Assembly: GCF_020829645.1 (NCBI RefSeq) | Contig: NZ_JAIVFS010000017.1 | Location: 1-64,000 of the forward strand | Length of the DNA: 64,000 bases | Direction: 5' to 3' | Origin: Nostoc mirabile CHAB5784 | GTDB lineage: Bacteria; Cyanobacteriota; Cyanobacteriia; Cyanobacteriales; Nostocaceae | Shown here: positions 7,290 to 15,952 of the stretch, piece by piece | Layout of the letters: every line of letters begins with the position of its first letter | How positions within the stretch are numbered: the stretch's first letter is position 1 | Translations under genes and position numbers: made by a program | The notes under the pieces: model-generated | Seen by the model: the letters and a program-made list of their open reading frames with translations, nothing else | The model's database searches: none | What the model was told of the DNA's origin: nothing

Positions 7290-9908
7290 ATGCAACTTGT
7301 CCCAAAAACTAAGCTAGCCCCAGAATTTGACCCAATCCTAGAGAAAATTATTCTCGATGTTGGGGGTATGAAGTGTGCTGGGTGTGTGAACGCAGTAGAA
7401 CGACAGCTAACCCAACATCCAGGAGTCAAGAGTGCCTGTGTGAACCTGGCCACAGAGGTAGCAGTTATAGAGTCAGAAACTGGTGCGGTAGATGCAGATG
7501 CACTAGCACAGAGATTAACAGTCGTTGGATTCCCGACTCAACCCCGAAAACCTAGTGGCACAGTAGCAGGCGAGATATCTACCTTACTAGACCCAGCAGA
7601 ACGACAACGCCGAGAAATGCGCTCTTCTGTTAGGCAGTTAGCGATCGCTGCAATCTTGCTGTTATTGTCGGGAAGTGGACATTTTGGCAATCTTGGTAGC
7701 TCAGTGCTACCAGTGCTAAATAACATCTGGTTTCACTGTGGACTGGCGACAGTAGCGCTATTAATTCCCGGTCGCCCGATTTTAGTAGATGGCTGGCTGG
7801 GCTGGCGGCGAAATGCGCCTAACATGAACACCCTGGTGGGATTGGGAACGCTGACAGCCTACATTGCTAGTTTAGTAGCGCTGCTATTTCCCAAAATGGG
7901 TTGGGAGTGCTTCTTTGACGAACCAGTAATGATGCTAGGCTTTATTCTTTTGGGAAGGACATTAGAACAACAAGCTAGAGGTCGTGCTGCTGCTGCATTT
8001 AAGAAATTGTTAGCACTCCAGCCACTCTTAGCGCGATTGATTGCCAACCCAGAGAAAGGAGGAATGGGATCTTCTAGCGTAGAGATTCCTGCTGAACAGG
8101 TGCGTGTTGGTGAATGGGTACAAGTGTTGCCAGGTGATAAAATCCCTGTCGATGGTGAAGTGGTGGTTGGTAAAACAACGGTGGATGAATCCATGTTGAC
8201 TGGGGAAGCCGTGCCAGTAATTAAGCAACCAGGCGACCCGGTGACAGGAGGGACGCTAAATCAGTCAGGAGCGATCGCTATTCAGACAACCCGTACTGGA
8301 AGTGATACAACTTTAGCTCGAATTGTCGCTCTAGTAGAAGCCGCCCAAACTCGGAAAGCCCCAGTACAGAAATTAGTAGATACAGTAGCTGGTTACTTTA
8401 CATACGGGGTGCTGACAGCATCTGTATTAACATTTGTCTTTTGGTACTTTTTCGGTACTCACATCTGGACTGATATCAGCATATCTGGTGACATGGAAAT
8501 GATCAGCCACGCTCACCACTCCGTAGAGACGCGATTAATCGCGTCTCTACCCAGTACAAACGCGATTAATCGCGTCTCTACCCACTCCCCCCTATTAATC
8601 AGCTTAAAGCTAGCGATCGCAGTTATGGTAGTCGCCTGTCCCTGTGCTTTGGGACTTGCCACACCAACAGCCATTCTTGTCGGGACTGCTATGGGCGCAG
8701 AACGGGGTCTGTTAATCAAAGGTGGCGACGTTTTGGAAAAAGTACACCAGTTAAACACCGTAGTCTTTGATAAAACTGGCACTTTGACCACGGGTAATCC
8801 CATCGTTACAGATTGTCTGTTAATTGAGGACATGGGGAGTGGGGAATGGGGAGTAGGGAGTAAGGAACCCCACTCCCCACTCCCTAGTACAGACGCGATT
8901 AATCGCGTCTCTCCCTACTCCCTAATTCAACTAGCAGCAGCCGTAGAAAGCGGTACTCACCACCCCCTAGCAAAAGCGATTCAGCAAGAAGCACAGGGGC
9001 AACAGTTATCTATTCCAGAGGCTGTGGACTTTCACACGGAACCAGGACTAGGAGTATCTGCTGTGGTAGAGGGCAAAATTGTACTATTGGGTAACTGGGA
9101 CTGGTTGAGTTGGCACGGCATTGCCATTAACGAAGCTGCACAACAGGTAGTACAGGATTTGGCAACAGATGGTAAAACAGTCGTTTGCGTAGCTGTTGGG
9201 GGAACTTTAGCCGGGTTAATTGCTATTTCTGATACCCTCAGACCAGATGCCCAATCCACTGTAGACAAGTTACGTCAGATGGGCTTACGGGTAATGTTGC
9301 TCAGTGGCGATCGCCCAGAAGCAGCTAATGCCATAGCCAAACAACTAGGATTAGATACTGCTGATGTAATAGCAGGTGTTCCCCCAGCCAAAAAAGCAGC
9401 TGCAATACAGTCTCTCCAGTTAGAAGGGACAAGGAGACAAGGGGGACAAGGAGACAAGGCGACAAAGAAAACTCCTGTAGAGACGCGATTAATCGCGTCT
9501 CTACTCCCCACTCCCCACTCCCCACTCCCCACTCCCCACTCAATAATCGCAATGGTAGGAGATGGAATCAACGATGCTCCAGCTTTATCCCAGGCAGATG
9601 TAGGAATTGCTTTACACTCTGGGACAGATGTGGCAATGGAAACTGCTGAAATTGTCCTAATGCGCGATCGCTTAAACGATGTCGTCGAATCTATTCAACT
9701 TAGTCGCGCCACTTTCAACAAAATCCGCCAAAATTTATTCTGGGCTTTTGCATATAATACAGTTGGGATACCTTTAGCAGCAGGCGTTTTGTTCCCTAGT
9801 CTGGGTTTTGTTCTTAACCCCTCTGGTGCTGCTGCATTAATGGCTTTTAGCTCTGTTAGCGTCGTCACAAACTCAATATTATTACGGCGATTAGCTCATC
9901 ACCCGTAG
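7290..9908 (+). CDS. Copper-type P1B ATPase with three in-frame repeat insertions
   Basis: An 872-residue metal-transporting ATPase. All catalytic parts are present: heavy-metal domain with GMKCAGC (C29, C32), TGE 304-306 in the actuator domain, CPC 450-452 in the transport helix, DKTGTLT from D494, HP 558-559 in the nucleotide domain, and GDGIND 757-762. CPC with an HMA domain fits export of Cu(I) (CopA/CtaA/PacS type). It is roughly 100 residues longer than usual because three stretches (about residues 411-432, 514-547, 712-752) are translated repeats: ETRLIAS / AINRVS and GEWGVGS / PTPHSPL peptides. They lie in loops between conserved motifs, and the frame is intact, so the protein may be functional. 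Confidence 0.92.
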   Translation: MQLVPKTKLAPEFDPILEKIILDVGGMKCAGCVNAVERQLTQHPGVKSACVNLATEVAVIESETGAVDADALAQRLTVVGFPTQPRKPSGTVAGEISTLLDPAERQRREMRSSVRQLAIAAILLLLSGSGHFGNLGSSVLPVLNNIWFHCGLATVALLIPGRPILVDGWLGWRRNAPNMNTLVGLGTLTAYIASLVALLFPKMGWECFFDEPVMMLGFILLGRTLEQQARGRAAAAFKKLLALQPLLARLIANPEKGGMGSSSVEIPAEQVRVGEWVQVLPGDKIPVDGEVVVGKTTVDESMLTGEAVPVIKQPGDPVTGGTLNQSGAIAIQTTRTGSDTTLARIVALVEAAQTRKAPVQKLVDTVAGYFTYGVLTASVLTFVFWYFFGTHIWTDISISGDMEMISHAHHSVETRLIASLPSTNAINRVSTHSPLLISLKLAIAVMVVACPCALGLATPTAILVGTAMGAERGLLIKGGDVLEKVHQLNTVVFDKTGTLTTGNPIVTDCLLIEDMGSGEWGVGSKEPHSPLPSTDAINRVSPYSLIQLAAAVESGTHHPLAKAIQQEAQGQQLSIPEAVDFHTEPGLGVSAVVEGKIVLLGNWDWLSWHGIAINEAAQQVVQDLATDGKTVVCVAVGGTLAGLIAISDTLRPDAQSTVDKLRQMGLRVMLLSGDRPEAANAIAKQLGLDTADVIAGVPPAKKAAAIQSLQLEGTRRQGGQGDKATKKTPVETRLIASLLPTPHSPLPTPHSIIAMVGDGINDAPALSQADVGIALHSGTDVAMETAEIVLMRDRLNDVVESIQLSRATFNKIRQNLFWAFAYNTVGIPLAAGVLFPSLGFVLNPSGAAALMAFSSVSVVTNSILLRRLAHHP
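8522..8581. repeat. In-frame palindromic repeat insertion 1 in the ATPase gene
   Basis: One and a half copies of the palindrome centred on GAGACGCGATTAATCGCGTC, encoding ETRLIASLPSTNAINRVS. It falls in the loop between two transmembrane helices just upstream of the CPC helix. The same palindrome is intergenic at 14718-14744 and 44715-44742. Confidence 0.9.
8831..8930. repeat. In-frame composite repeat insertion 2 in the ATPase gene
   Basis: GGGGAGT heptamers, their inverse CCCCACT heptamers and one GACGCGATTAATCGCGTC palindrome lie between the DKTGTLT motif and the HP motif, coding for a Gly/Glu/Trp- then Pro/Ser-rich loop in the nucleotide-binding domain. The reading frame is preserved. Confidence 0.9.
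9424..9541. repeat. In-frame composite repeat insertion 3 in the ATPase gene
   Basis: Runs of GACAAGG, one full palindrome at 9477-9504 and about five CCCCACT heptamers sit immediately before the GDGIND motif. They encode a basic stretch followed by repeated PTPHSPL peptides. The insertion is in frame. Confidence 0.9.
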
Positions 9909-10100
9909 AATTTCCATCTCAACCATCTCAAGTTAAACTGAGTCGCCCCGTCAGCTTTTACGCAGCGCATAAAGCCTCTTGGGACACTTACCAAAGCTAT
10001 CATAGCTAGTGGAGTAGAACGAATATGTTCTACTCTTTCAAGGTATTATGCAACTTTAAAGCTTATTTAGATCAGCACCACAGACTTATGGTGCGCGAAA

Positions 10101-10598
10101 ATGGCAAGATACAATACTAAACCAATATTGAGCAATCACAGTTCCACCAATTTGTCAATGGCAGCAGAAACCAATGAAAACCATCTACTGATTATTGAAG
10201 ACGATCAAGGTCGCAAAGAATTTTCTCTGGAGCACCCCGTCTACTCTATCGGTAGAGATCGTGAGTGTAATATCCGTTTGATGTCGCAGTTTGTCTCCCG
10301 CCGCCATGCCACATTAGTGAGATTGCCACGAGATCATAATAGTCATAGCTACTATTACCGGATTGTAGATGGCGATGCCAAAGGCAAGCCTAGTTCCAAC
10401 GGTTTGATGATTAATGGACGTAAGATACCAGCTCACGATCTCAGAAATGAAGACGAGATTGTTTTTGGCCCTCAAGTACGTGCCATTTATTACCTTTTAA
10501 GAAATACTCAGCGTTTGGGACAAACGGATTCAAGTGAGTACGATATTACACTAATAAACCCCGGTATGGCCGAGGATTTAGAGGATGCGGGAGAGTAA
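10101..10598 (+). CDS. FHA domain protein
   Basis: A 165-residue protein with one forkhead-associated domain, which binds phosphothreonine peptides. The signature residues are in order: GRDRECNIRL (51-60), SRRHA (66-70), NG (100-101) and a second NG (105-106). There is no kinase or effector domain, so it probably acts as an adaptor. Translation could also begin at Met20 (MAAETNENH). The acidic C-terminus (EDLEDAGE) has no known role. Confidence 0.85.
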   Translation: MARYNTKPILSNHSSTNLSMAAETNENHLLIIEDDQGRKEFSLEHPVYSIGRDRECNIRLMSQFVSRRHATLVRLPRDHNSHSYYYRIVDGDAKGKPSSNGLMINGRKIPAHDLRNEDEIVFGPQVRAIYYLLRNTQRLGQTDSSEYDITLINPGMAEDLEDAGE

Positions 10599-10626
10599 AT
10601 TATAAATATCAATAAGAGCTTGATAA

Positions 10627-10649
10627 TCCCACGACTTGAAGGCGTGGGA
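10627..10649. terminator. Hairpin between convergent genes
   Basis: CCCACG and CGTGGG pair around a short loop (ACTTGAAGG), placed just after the FHA gene and before the 3' end of the convergent gene. There is no T-tract, so termination is only suggested by position. Confidence 0.35.
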
Positions 10650-10670
10650 GTGTCAATTCAATCACCAAAA

Positions 10671-11018
10671 CTAACCTGCAAGACTTTCAATCAAATGCCA
10701 ATGGCGGCTACTTTCAATAGCCTGCTTGATGACTTCAAACATTTGTCGGCAGTAATTATCTAGTTGGAGTGGTAGTTCTTCATTTTTAATCACAATGCTC
10801 ATCCGGGTTTCTGCTTCAGTAGATTTTGATTTATCAATCAATACTTCTGCTGTGATCAATTTAGGAAAAGGAACATGGCCCGGAACCTCACGAGCAATAA
10901 TATAATCGCCAGTGTAGTATTGAATATCGAACTGACAGTCCTGTAGAAGTTCTACAAGTAACGGCAACAGATGGTCACTAGGAACAGAAACTGTAAATGA
11001 ACAGGTATAGCGAGCCAT
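10671..11018 (-). CDS. Conserved cyanobacterial protein, unknown function
   Basis: A 115-residue soluble protein (MARYTCSFTVSVP...). It looks like an alpha/beta fold with alternating strands (CSFTVSV, DIQYYTGDYIIARE, LITAEVLID, TRMSIVIKN) and a C-terminal helix. I believe similar proteins occur widely in cyanobacteria, but I cannot name the family. Convergent with the FHA gene; divergent from the TIGR01777 gene. Confidence 0.65.
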   Translation of the reverse strand: MARYTCSFTVSVPSDHLLPLLVELLQDCQFDIQYYTGDYIIAREVPGHVPFPKLITAEVLIDKSKSTEAETRMSIVIKNEELPLQLDNYCRQMFEVIKQAIESSRHWHLIESLAG

Positions 11019-11214
11019 AATAGCCCCACGCCTTGCAACACTCTGTCCATCCTATAATACCGAAGTATCTAAACGAAAAGTGATTCAAAAAGCAAAGTTT
11101 TTGAGATCAGGCATTACCAGATACACAGTCACATCTGTTCTATCCACAACGAAAGTGCCGTAAGCTGAAAGTTTGATTAAAAACTTTACAATAAAGGTTT
11201 GGCTGAGGTAGAAC

Positions 11215-12180
11215 ATGAAAGTCGCAATTACTGGAGCAACAGGATTTGTTGGTAGTCGTTTGGTACAACGACTCCACGCAAAAGCTCATCAAATAGTAGT
11301 ATTAACTCGGAACACCACCTTTGCTCAAAAGGTTTTTCCATCTGAGGCTTTCCCAAATGTAGAAATTGTTGCCTATACACCAAATACATCTGGTTCTTGG
11401 CAAAGTGTCATCGCTAGTTGTGATGGCGTAGTTAATTTGGCAGGAGAACCTATTGGTGAAGGACGCTGGACATCAGAACGCAAACAAGAAATCCTCAATA
11501 GCCGGAAGCTAGGTACACAAAAAATAGTTGAAGCGATAGCCAACGCTAACCCCAAAACGGCAGTCGCTACAACGGGGGGAACCCCCGCAACGCGCTGCCT
11601 CCCAACAGTGTTAATTAACGCTTCGGCTATCGGCTACTACGGCACCAGTGAAACGGCAACCTTTGATGAAACAAGTACATCTGGTAACGATTTTCTCGCC
11701 CAAGTCTGCCAAGCCTGGGAAGCAGAAGCGAGAAAGGTAAAAGATGCTGGTGTGCGGCTGGTAATTCTGCGTTTTGGGATTGTTCTGGGTAATGGTGGTG
11801 CTTTAGGTAAAATGATTCCGCCTTTCAAACTGTTCGCTGGTGGTCCCATTGGCAGTGGTAGGCAGTGGTTCTCATGGATTCACGTAGACGATTTAGTTAG
11901 CCTGATTCTGCAAGCTTTAACTAAACCGGAAATAAAAGGTGTATATAATGGCACTGCCCCTAACCCAGTCAGAATGGCAGATTTAAGCCAAACCTTGGGA
12001 CAAGTGATGAATCGCCCTTCTTGGTTGCCTGTTCCTAGTTTTGCGATCGAAGCTCTTTTAGGAGACGGGGCTATAGTAGTTTTAGAAGGTCAGCAAGTCC
12101 TTCCCAAGCGCACTGTGGAAACAGGCTTTGAGTACAAATATCCTAATTTGGAATCAGCTTTAACGCAAATTCTTAATTAA
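11215..12180 (+). CDS. TIGR01777 family epimerase-like protein (SulA-like/ThyD type)
   Basis: An SDR-fold protein of 321 residues with the NAD(P)-binding GATGFVG at 7-13, NLAGEPIGEGRW near 74-85, the active-site YYG (141-143) after NASAIG, and the C-terminal RxxxxTGFxY/F-type end (KRTVETGFEYKYP). The family is called TIGR01777 and includes the cyanobacterial protein linked to thylakoid membranes and cell division; that role is inferred from family. Residues ~115-130 (AVATTGGTPATRCLP) are a translated Nostoc-type repeat. Preceded by a short AGGTAGAAC leader. Confidence 0.85.
   Translation: MKVAITGATGFVGSRLVQRLHAKAHQIVVLTRNTTFAQKVFPSEAFPNVEIVAYTPNTSGSWQSVIASCDGVVNLAGEPIGEGRWTSERKQEILNSRKLGTQKIVEAIANANPKTAVATTGGTPATRCLPTVLINASAIGYYGTSETATFDETSTSGNDFLAQVCQAWEAEARKVKDAGVRLVILRFGIVLGNGGALGKMIPPFKLFAGGPIGSGRQWFSWIHVDDLVSLILQALTKPEIKGVYNGTAPNPVRMADLSQTLGQVMNRPSWLPVPSFAIEALLGDGAIVVLEGQQVLPKRTVETGFEYKYPNLESALTQILN
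11560..11608. repeat. In-frame dispersed-repeat insertion in the TIGR01777 gene
   Basis: GGCAGTCGCTACAACGGGGG followed by its partial inverse and CGCAACGCGCTGCC encodes an extra ~15 residues between NANPKT and TVLINAS. The stretch has the look of dispersed intergenic repeats such as that near 43200 (CCAGTCGCTCCACTTGGGG). The frame is kept. Confidence 0.75.
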
Positions 12181-12649
12181 AAGGGAGTGGGGAGTGGGGG
12201 AAATGATTCCAGCACAAAATAACAAGAGTAGTTTGTTACTCTCTTTAAATTTTATCTGCAAGTGCGATCGCACCGCCTCCCCACAAATCGAAAAACTCCA
12301 CAGCACATTGTTAAAACCACTACTTTATTGCTTCAAAATCAATATTCATTTGTAGTGTTGCCTTACTTCGCTCTTTTTACATTTCTTTAGAGAGAAGTTT
12401 TTAGAAGCTATTTTGTTACAGCTATTAAGAATATTCCCACAACAATAAAAAAAATTTTATTTCCTCTGTGATTAGTTTTTGACATGGTGTCAGAACCTAG
12501 AGAAATCACTGTTAAATTACAGCAAAAAAATTCCAATAATAAATGAAATGTTAGGTATGTATGATCCAGATAAATATAATCATTAAATTTCGCTAATTGT
12601 AGATGACTTCTGTTCGGTATGGGAAAATCGTTTCAATCCTTAGTAGAAA
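12181..12649. other. Intergenic stretch, no gene seen
   Basis: Starts with GGGAGTG heptamers and becomes AT-rich. No open frame, hairpin terminator or repeat with a partner in this window is convincing. Confidence 0.5.
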
Positions 12650-13132
12650 TTATGAGCGTGGTTTAGGAGCAGGTCGCTGTGTAGCGGGATGAGGTATTGG
12701 GTTGTTATTAATTTTAAAAAACTTTTTAACTGTTGCTAACTTTTCAAAATATTGATCTATATTTCTATTAAAACACTGTCTTGCGGTAGTTCTTATTCCT
12801 TTTAAATATCGAGATTTCATGCTTGCATGAAAAAGTGTTTCGTATGCACTAAATGATAAACCCCTATCATTATCGTTGTTGTAACTAATATCGTAAACAT
12901 AATCCAAGATACGCTCATGTTCTGTATTTGGTTTGTTTTGATTAAAGTAAAGTTGATAAATGTCCTCTTGCTTATAACTAGCGTAAGCTTTTACATAATG
13001 AATCGCAGAGTAGAAGCATATTGTAACAGCCCAGTCATTATCTTTTGACTGGGCTGCATTAGTAGCGGCTTTTTCGTTAAGCTGGGCTTGTTCAGTATAA
13101 ATTTCAGTAGGTTTTGCCACACTAGAAATCAA
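12650..13132 (-). CDS. HEPN-like all-helical protein, second gene of a two-gene unit
   Basis: A 160-residue protein. The stretch DWAVTICFYSAIHYVKAY followed by a TEHERILDYVYDI helix and a SRYLKGI segment resembles HEPN-superfamily proteins, many of which act as toxins or RNases in defence systems. The canonical R-X4-6-H motif is not obvious, so catalytic activity is uncertain. No ATG is available: the likely start is TTG at 13132, overlapping the end of the upstream gene by 11 bases, or GTG at about 13120. The overlap implies translational coupling. The tail is Pro-rich. Confidence 0.55.
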   Translation of the reverse strand: MISSVAKPTEIYTEQAQLNEKAATNAAQSKDNDWAVTICFYSAIHYVKAYASYKQEDIYQLYFNQNKPNTEHERILDYVYDISYNNDNDRGLSFSAYETLFHASMKSRYLKGIRTTARQCFNRNIDQYFEKLATVKKFFKINNNPIPHPATQRPAPKPRS

Positions 13133-13523
13133 ATATGTTTTCGTTGAAGTCTTCTACTAATTCTGTGTAGAAATACCATCTTTCTTTTGTGGCATCTCTT
13201 AAATTCATACAAGTTTCAACAATCAAAGACTGGGCTACTTTCCATAGTGATTCTGAAGATTCACAATTGTTTTTTATTTGAAATGTCACTCTGTGAATAT
13301 CTCCTCCATTGAAAGTATGTCGTACTCCCTCTACTCCTTCTAGTTCAGAAACTCTTTGTGTGACAGATTCAATTGCTTCAATTAGTTTACTTGATTTTAA
13401 ACGTGTGGTTTCATTAGCGATTCTTTGCTTCGAGATTCCATGCAACAATGTTACAAATCTTTCAGGTTGGGGACTAAGTGAAGTAAGTGAAGGTATTGTT
13501 TTTAATTTTACACACCCTACCAT
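13122..13523 (-). CDS. Unknown protein, first gene of the two-gene unit with the HEPN-like gene
   Basis: A 133-residue protein starting at ATG 13523 with an AGAGG ribosome binding site about 8 bases upstream. A helical middle (SKLIEAIESVTQRVSELEG) is followed by a strand-rich part (VRHTFNGGDIHRVTFQIKN) and a helix ending in a Phe-rich tail. I do not recognise it. Its stop overlaps the start of the HEPN-like gene, so the two are almost certainly co-expressed, perhaps as antitoxin and toxin or as two subunits. Confidence 0.55.
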   Translation of the reverse strand: MVGCVKLKTIPSLTSLSPQPERFVTLLHGISKQRIANETTRLKSSKLIEAIESVTQRVSELEGVEGVRHTFNGGDIHRVTFQIKNNCESSESLWKVAQSLIVETCMNLRDATKERWYFYTELVEDFNENIFDF

Positions 13524-13997
13524 TCTGCTACCTCTTCCAAGACGCTAGAGAGCGTTGATTGCTGTACTGGTTATATCTATATCTTAATTTACACTAATTC
13601 CTCTAAAAAGTCATTCATAAAAGTTACTTTTTGGAATTTTTTTGAAAGTGGATTTTTATTTTATCCTAATCTCGGTCAAGCAAATTCTGACTAATCGGTG
13701 TCAAATCGTTGTAGTCACATACCGATATGGGATTAAAAGCGCTTACAGTACAGCATTCAATTTCAGATTAGCCCACTCAAGAGCGATCGCACCAACTCAG
13801 CAACTCACCAACTCCAGTTTTAATATCAGGAAAATTGGCGTAACTTTTGGAATTTCAATTTCTGACCGCGAATAAAATCACCTCATCTAATTGGGTTCCC
13901 GCCGCGCTCCCAAAATAAAAAAAGGTTTCGCATAAGTGGCTCTCTTGTGTCTACTTAAACATAGAGTACCCATAGTGAGAATGTATTTAGCAGCGTC

Positions 13998-14239
13998 GTG
14001 ATTTTTAATTTTGACGGCATCCCCGCCCCGACTGGTGATAGCATCGACAACGCCGCCAAGTCCTTAAGTCGGTTGCGAGTCTAGAGGATTTGTTAAACTA
14101 CCCAAAAAGTGAGTTGAACCAGAAGCTAAATGAGTCAACAAGAAAAGCAGCGATCGCTCGAATCCGTAAACGTTGGCAGATATTGCCGATTCAGCCGAGC
14201 AGTCAAATGCAAGAGTGGAAGGAACAAGGACGACTTTGA
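13998..14239 (+). pseudogene. Frameshifted remnant of an unidentified gene
   Basis: A frame from GTG 13998 reads FDGIPAPTGDSIDNAAKSL then SRLRV and stops. A second frame takes over with EDLLNYPKSELNQKLNEST and then ARIRKRWQILPIQPSSQM to a TGA at 14237-14239. The two parts join sensibly at one frameshift near 14080, and the second half has good amphipathic helices. The gene family is unknown to me. Confidence 0.4.
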
Positions 14240-14251
14240 TGGTGATTGACG

Positions 14252-14356
14252 ATGGTTTTTGCGTATGCTTTGTTACGTGTAGAATCTCAATATGAGCAAG
14301 CACTTTCTGCTCTAGAAAGAGCGGAACAAATTATTGCTCTCCTGCTGCGCTACTGA
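14252..14356 (+). pseudogene. Short coiled-coil ORF, probably a gene fragment
   Basis: Thirty-four residues from the ATG at 14252, containing RVESQYEQALSALERAEQII, which is a good helical coiled-coil segment. It lies 12 bases after the stop of the preceding remnant in another frame and overlaps the 3' end of a convergent gene. Most likely debris of a larger gene. Confidence 0.3.
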
Positions 14357-14595
14357 CTAGAAAGAAATTTTTTGGAAACCCAACTGATAATACCACTGAG
14401 AATAGCACCGCCCATAAGGATGCCGATCGCTGGGTTAAACACGGGTTGCCACAGCTTATGCCACAAATCCAAACCCAAGTTTACTCCTACAGAATCACCG
14501 ATCGCAGCGATCGCTAACCAGATAAAGCCAAACAAAACCAAAAAAACATCTGCGACTAAAATCGTGTTTAGCCAATTTAACAATTTATCTTTCAT
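14350..14595 (-). CDS. Small two-helix membrane protein, unknown function
   Basis: Eighty-one residues from ATG 14595 (MKDKLLNWLNTIL...). Two membrane segments, at about 15-35 (FLVLFGFIWLAIAAIG) and 55-72 (PAIGILMGGAILSGII), connected by a loop with the phrase LWHKLWQPVFNP. I think this type is conserved among cyanobacteria, but I cannot name it. The open frame upstream of this start is translated heptamer repeats and is not part of the gene. Confidence 0.65.
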   Translation of the reverse strand: MKDKLLNWLNTILVADVFLVLFGFIWLAIAAIGDSVGVNLGLDLWHKLWQPVFNPAIGILMGGAILSGIISWVSKKFLSSQ

Positions 14596-14604
14596 GATTG
14601 GAAT

Positions 14605-14763
14605 GGGGAGTGGGGAGTGGGGAATGGGAAATGAGGAATGGGGAGTTGGTATTAGCAAGAGACAAGGTAGACAAAGGAGAAGACTTATTCAATAATTTCT
14701 CCTTGTTCCCCCACTCCGTACAGACGCGATTAATCGCGTCTCTCCCCACTCCCCACTCCCCAT
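14605..14763. repeat. Heptamer repeats and GACGCGATTAATCGCGTC palindrome between two genes
   Basis: GGGGAGT-type heptamers (14605-14646), a palindrome copy at 14718-14744 and CCCCACT heptamers up to 14763 fill the spacer between the TPR gene and the small membrane protein gene. This is the same combination that is found inside the P-type ATPase gene. Confidence 0.85.
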
Positions 14764-14765
14764 CT

Positions 14766-15188
14766 TCATTCTTCAAACAGCCAATTTTTTACTTTTGTCA
14801 AACTCTGCCAATTTGGTTTTCTACTTAAACCGTCTTCAATACTGGTTTTTATTTCATCGCGCCATTCTTCGTTGACAAAAATTAGCTGTTGTGCTATATC
14901 AATATGTTCTCGTAAACCTTTTTGACCTGTGTCCAGCATTGCTAAGGCGAGATTGACTCTAGCCTGTGGGTCTTGTGGATTTAACTTGACTGCTTTCTGT
15001 GCAGCTTTGTAAGCCAAATTGGGTTTGTTATCGAGTAAATATAACCACGCCAAACAAATCCAAGCAGCACTAGTTTTGGGAGCGCGATCGCACACTTCTT
15101 TAAACACAGGGATTAAAGAATCTACCGCCTCTCCTGCTTTATAGCGTTCTAAACCTGTATCAAACAGGGATTCAACTGTATTAGTCAT
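14766..15188 (-). CDS. TPR repeat protein
   Basis: A 140-residue helical protein. At least two tetratricopeptide units are readable: TSAAWICLAWLYLLDNKPNLAYKAA and PQARVNLALAMLDTG, with the typical W/L-G/A-Y/A-A spacing. It probably mediates protein contacts. It lies 79 bp downstream of the IscA-type gene in the same direction, separated by ATTAGTCATT-type repeats, so cotranscription is possible. Confidence 0.8.
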   Translation of the reverse strand: MTNTVESLFDTGLERYKAGEAVDSLIPVFKEVCDRAPKTSAAWICLAWLYLLDNKPNLAYKAAQKAVKLNPQDPQARVNLALAMLDTGQKGLREHIDIAQQLIFVNEEWRDEIKTSIEDGLSRKPNWQSLTKVKNWLFEE

Positions 15189-15267
15189 TGGTCATTAGTC
15201 ATTAGTCATTGGTGATTAGTCATTTGTCTTTCGTCCAATGACAAGGGACAAATGACAAATGACAATA

Positions 15268-15624
15268 TTACACCCCAAATGACTTGCCGCAACCACAAGT
15301 TTGATTGGCATTGGGGTTAGTGAATTGAAAGCCACCGCCAATCATGGCATCGCTGTAATCGAGCATTAAACCGTAGAGATATAATAGACTCTTGCGATCG
15401 CTGACAATTTTGAAGCCATCATAATCAAAAACTTCATCATGAGGGGTGATCTTGCTAGTGTCTTCAAAGTCCATCATGTAAGACATCCCTGAACAGCCAC
15501 CCTGGCGGACTCCTACCCGTAAGCAGAAGTCTGTGCCTTGCTTGTCCCGGAGGGATTTTACCTGGTGCAATGCGGCTTCGCTCAACAGAATTCCGCGTTG
15601 TTGAGACCCAATTGCTTGTGTCAT
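15268..15624 (-). CDS. HesB/IscA/SufA-type iron-sulfur cluster assembly accessory protein
   Basis: A 118-residue A-type carrier protein. The three conserved cysteines are present: C44 in GGCSGMSY, and C110 and C112 in the C-terminal CGCG. These proteins bind iron or a 2Fe-2S/4Fe-4S cluster and pass it to targets. Length is standard. No other suf/isc gene is nearby, as is common for cyanobacterial A-type carriers. Confidence 0.92.
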   Translation of the reverse strand: MTQAIGSQQRGILLSEAALHQVKSLRDKQGTDFCLRVGVRQGGCSGMSYMMDFEDTSKITPHDEVFDYDGFKIVSDRKSLLYLYGLMLDYSDAMIGGGFQFTNPNANQTCGCGKSFGV

Positions 15625-15952
15625 CTGCTTTTTTAACTCCTTAATTAGTCTAAGCTTTACCCGATATCGGCTTGTTAATGCCTCTGGGTTGCCGTTGGTG
15701 TTTTTGTATTCATTCTAGCGGCTTAGATGTCGCTAGATACCAAATTGTAAACACTCCGTTAAAAGCAGCCAAAAATTTTTATTCTAGAATTGAGAGACTC
15801 AGTGTGTTTAGAGATTCGGTATTTTTGGAATTCAAGCCTGGCGGCAGTCACCAGAAGCAACTATCTTTCAGGTGCAGCCATAAAAACCTAATCCGAGGCT
15901 AGCTATCCCCCAAAGTCTACTTCCAAATTGCTTCTTTTGATTAACTTATTCT
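15625..15952. other. Divergent intergenic region, no gene seen
   Basis: About 330 bp between the divergently read iscA-type gene and the DUF6930-type gene; it should contain both promoters. No clear -35/-10 pair, riboswitch-like structure or repeat stands out. Confidence 0.4.

Noticed and set aside
13642..13875. A 77-residue ORF between the HEPN-like unit and the gene remnant
   Set aside because: Composition is not protein-like, and its 3' part crosses a GAGCGATCGCACC repeat context with no recognisable domain.
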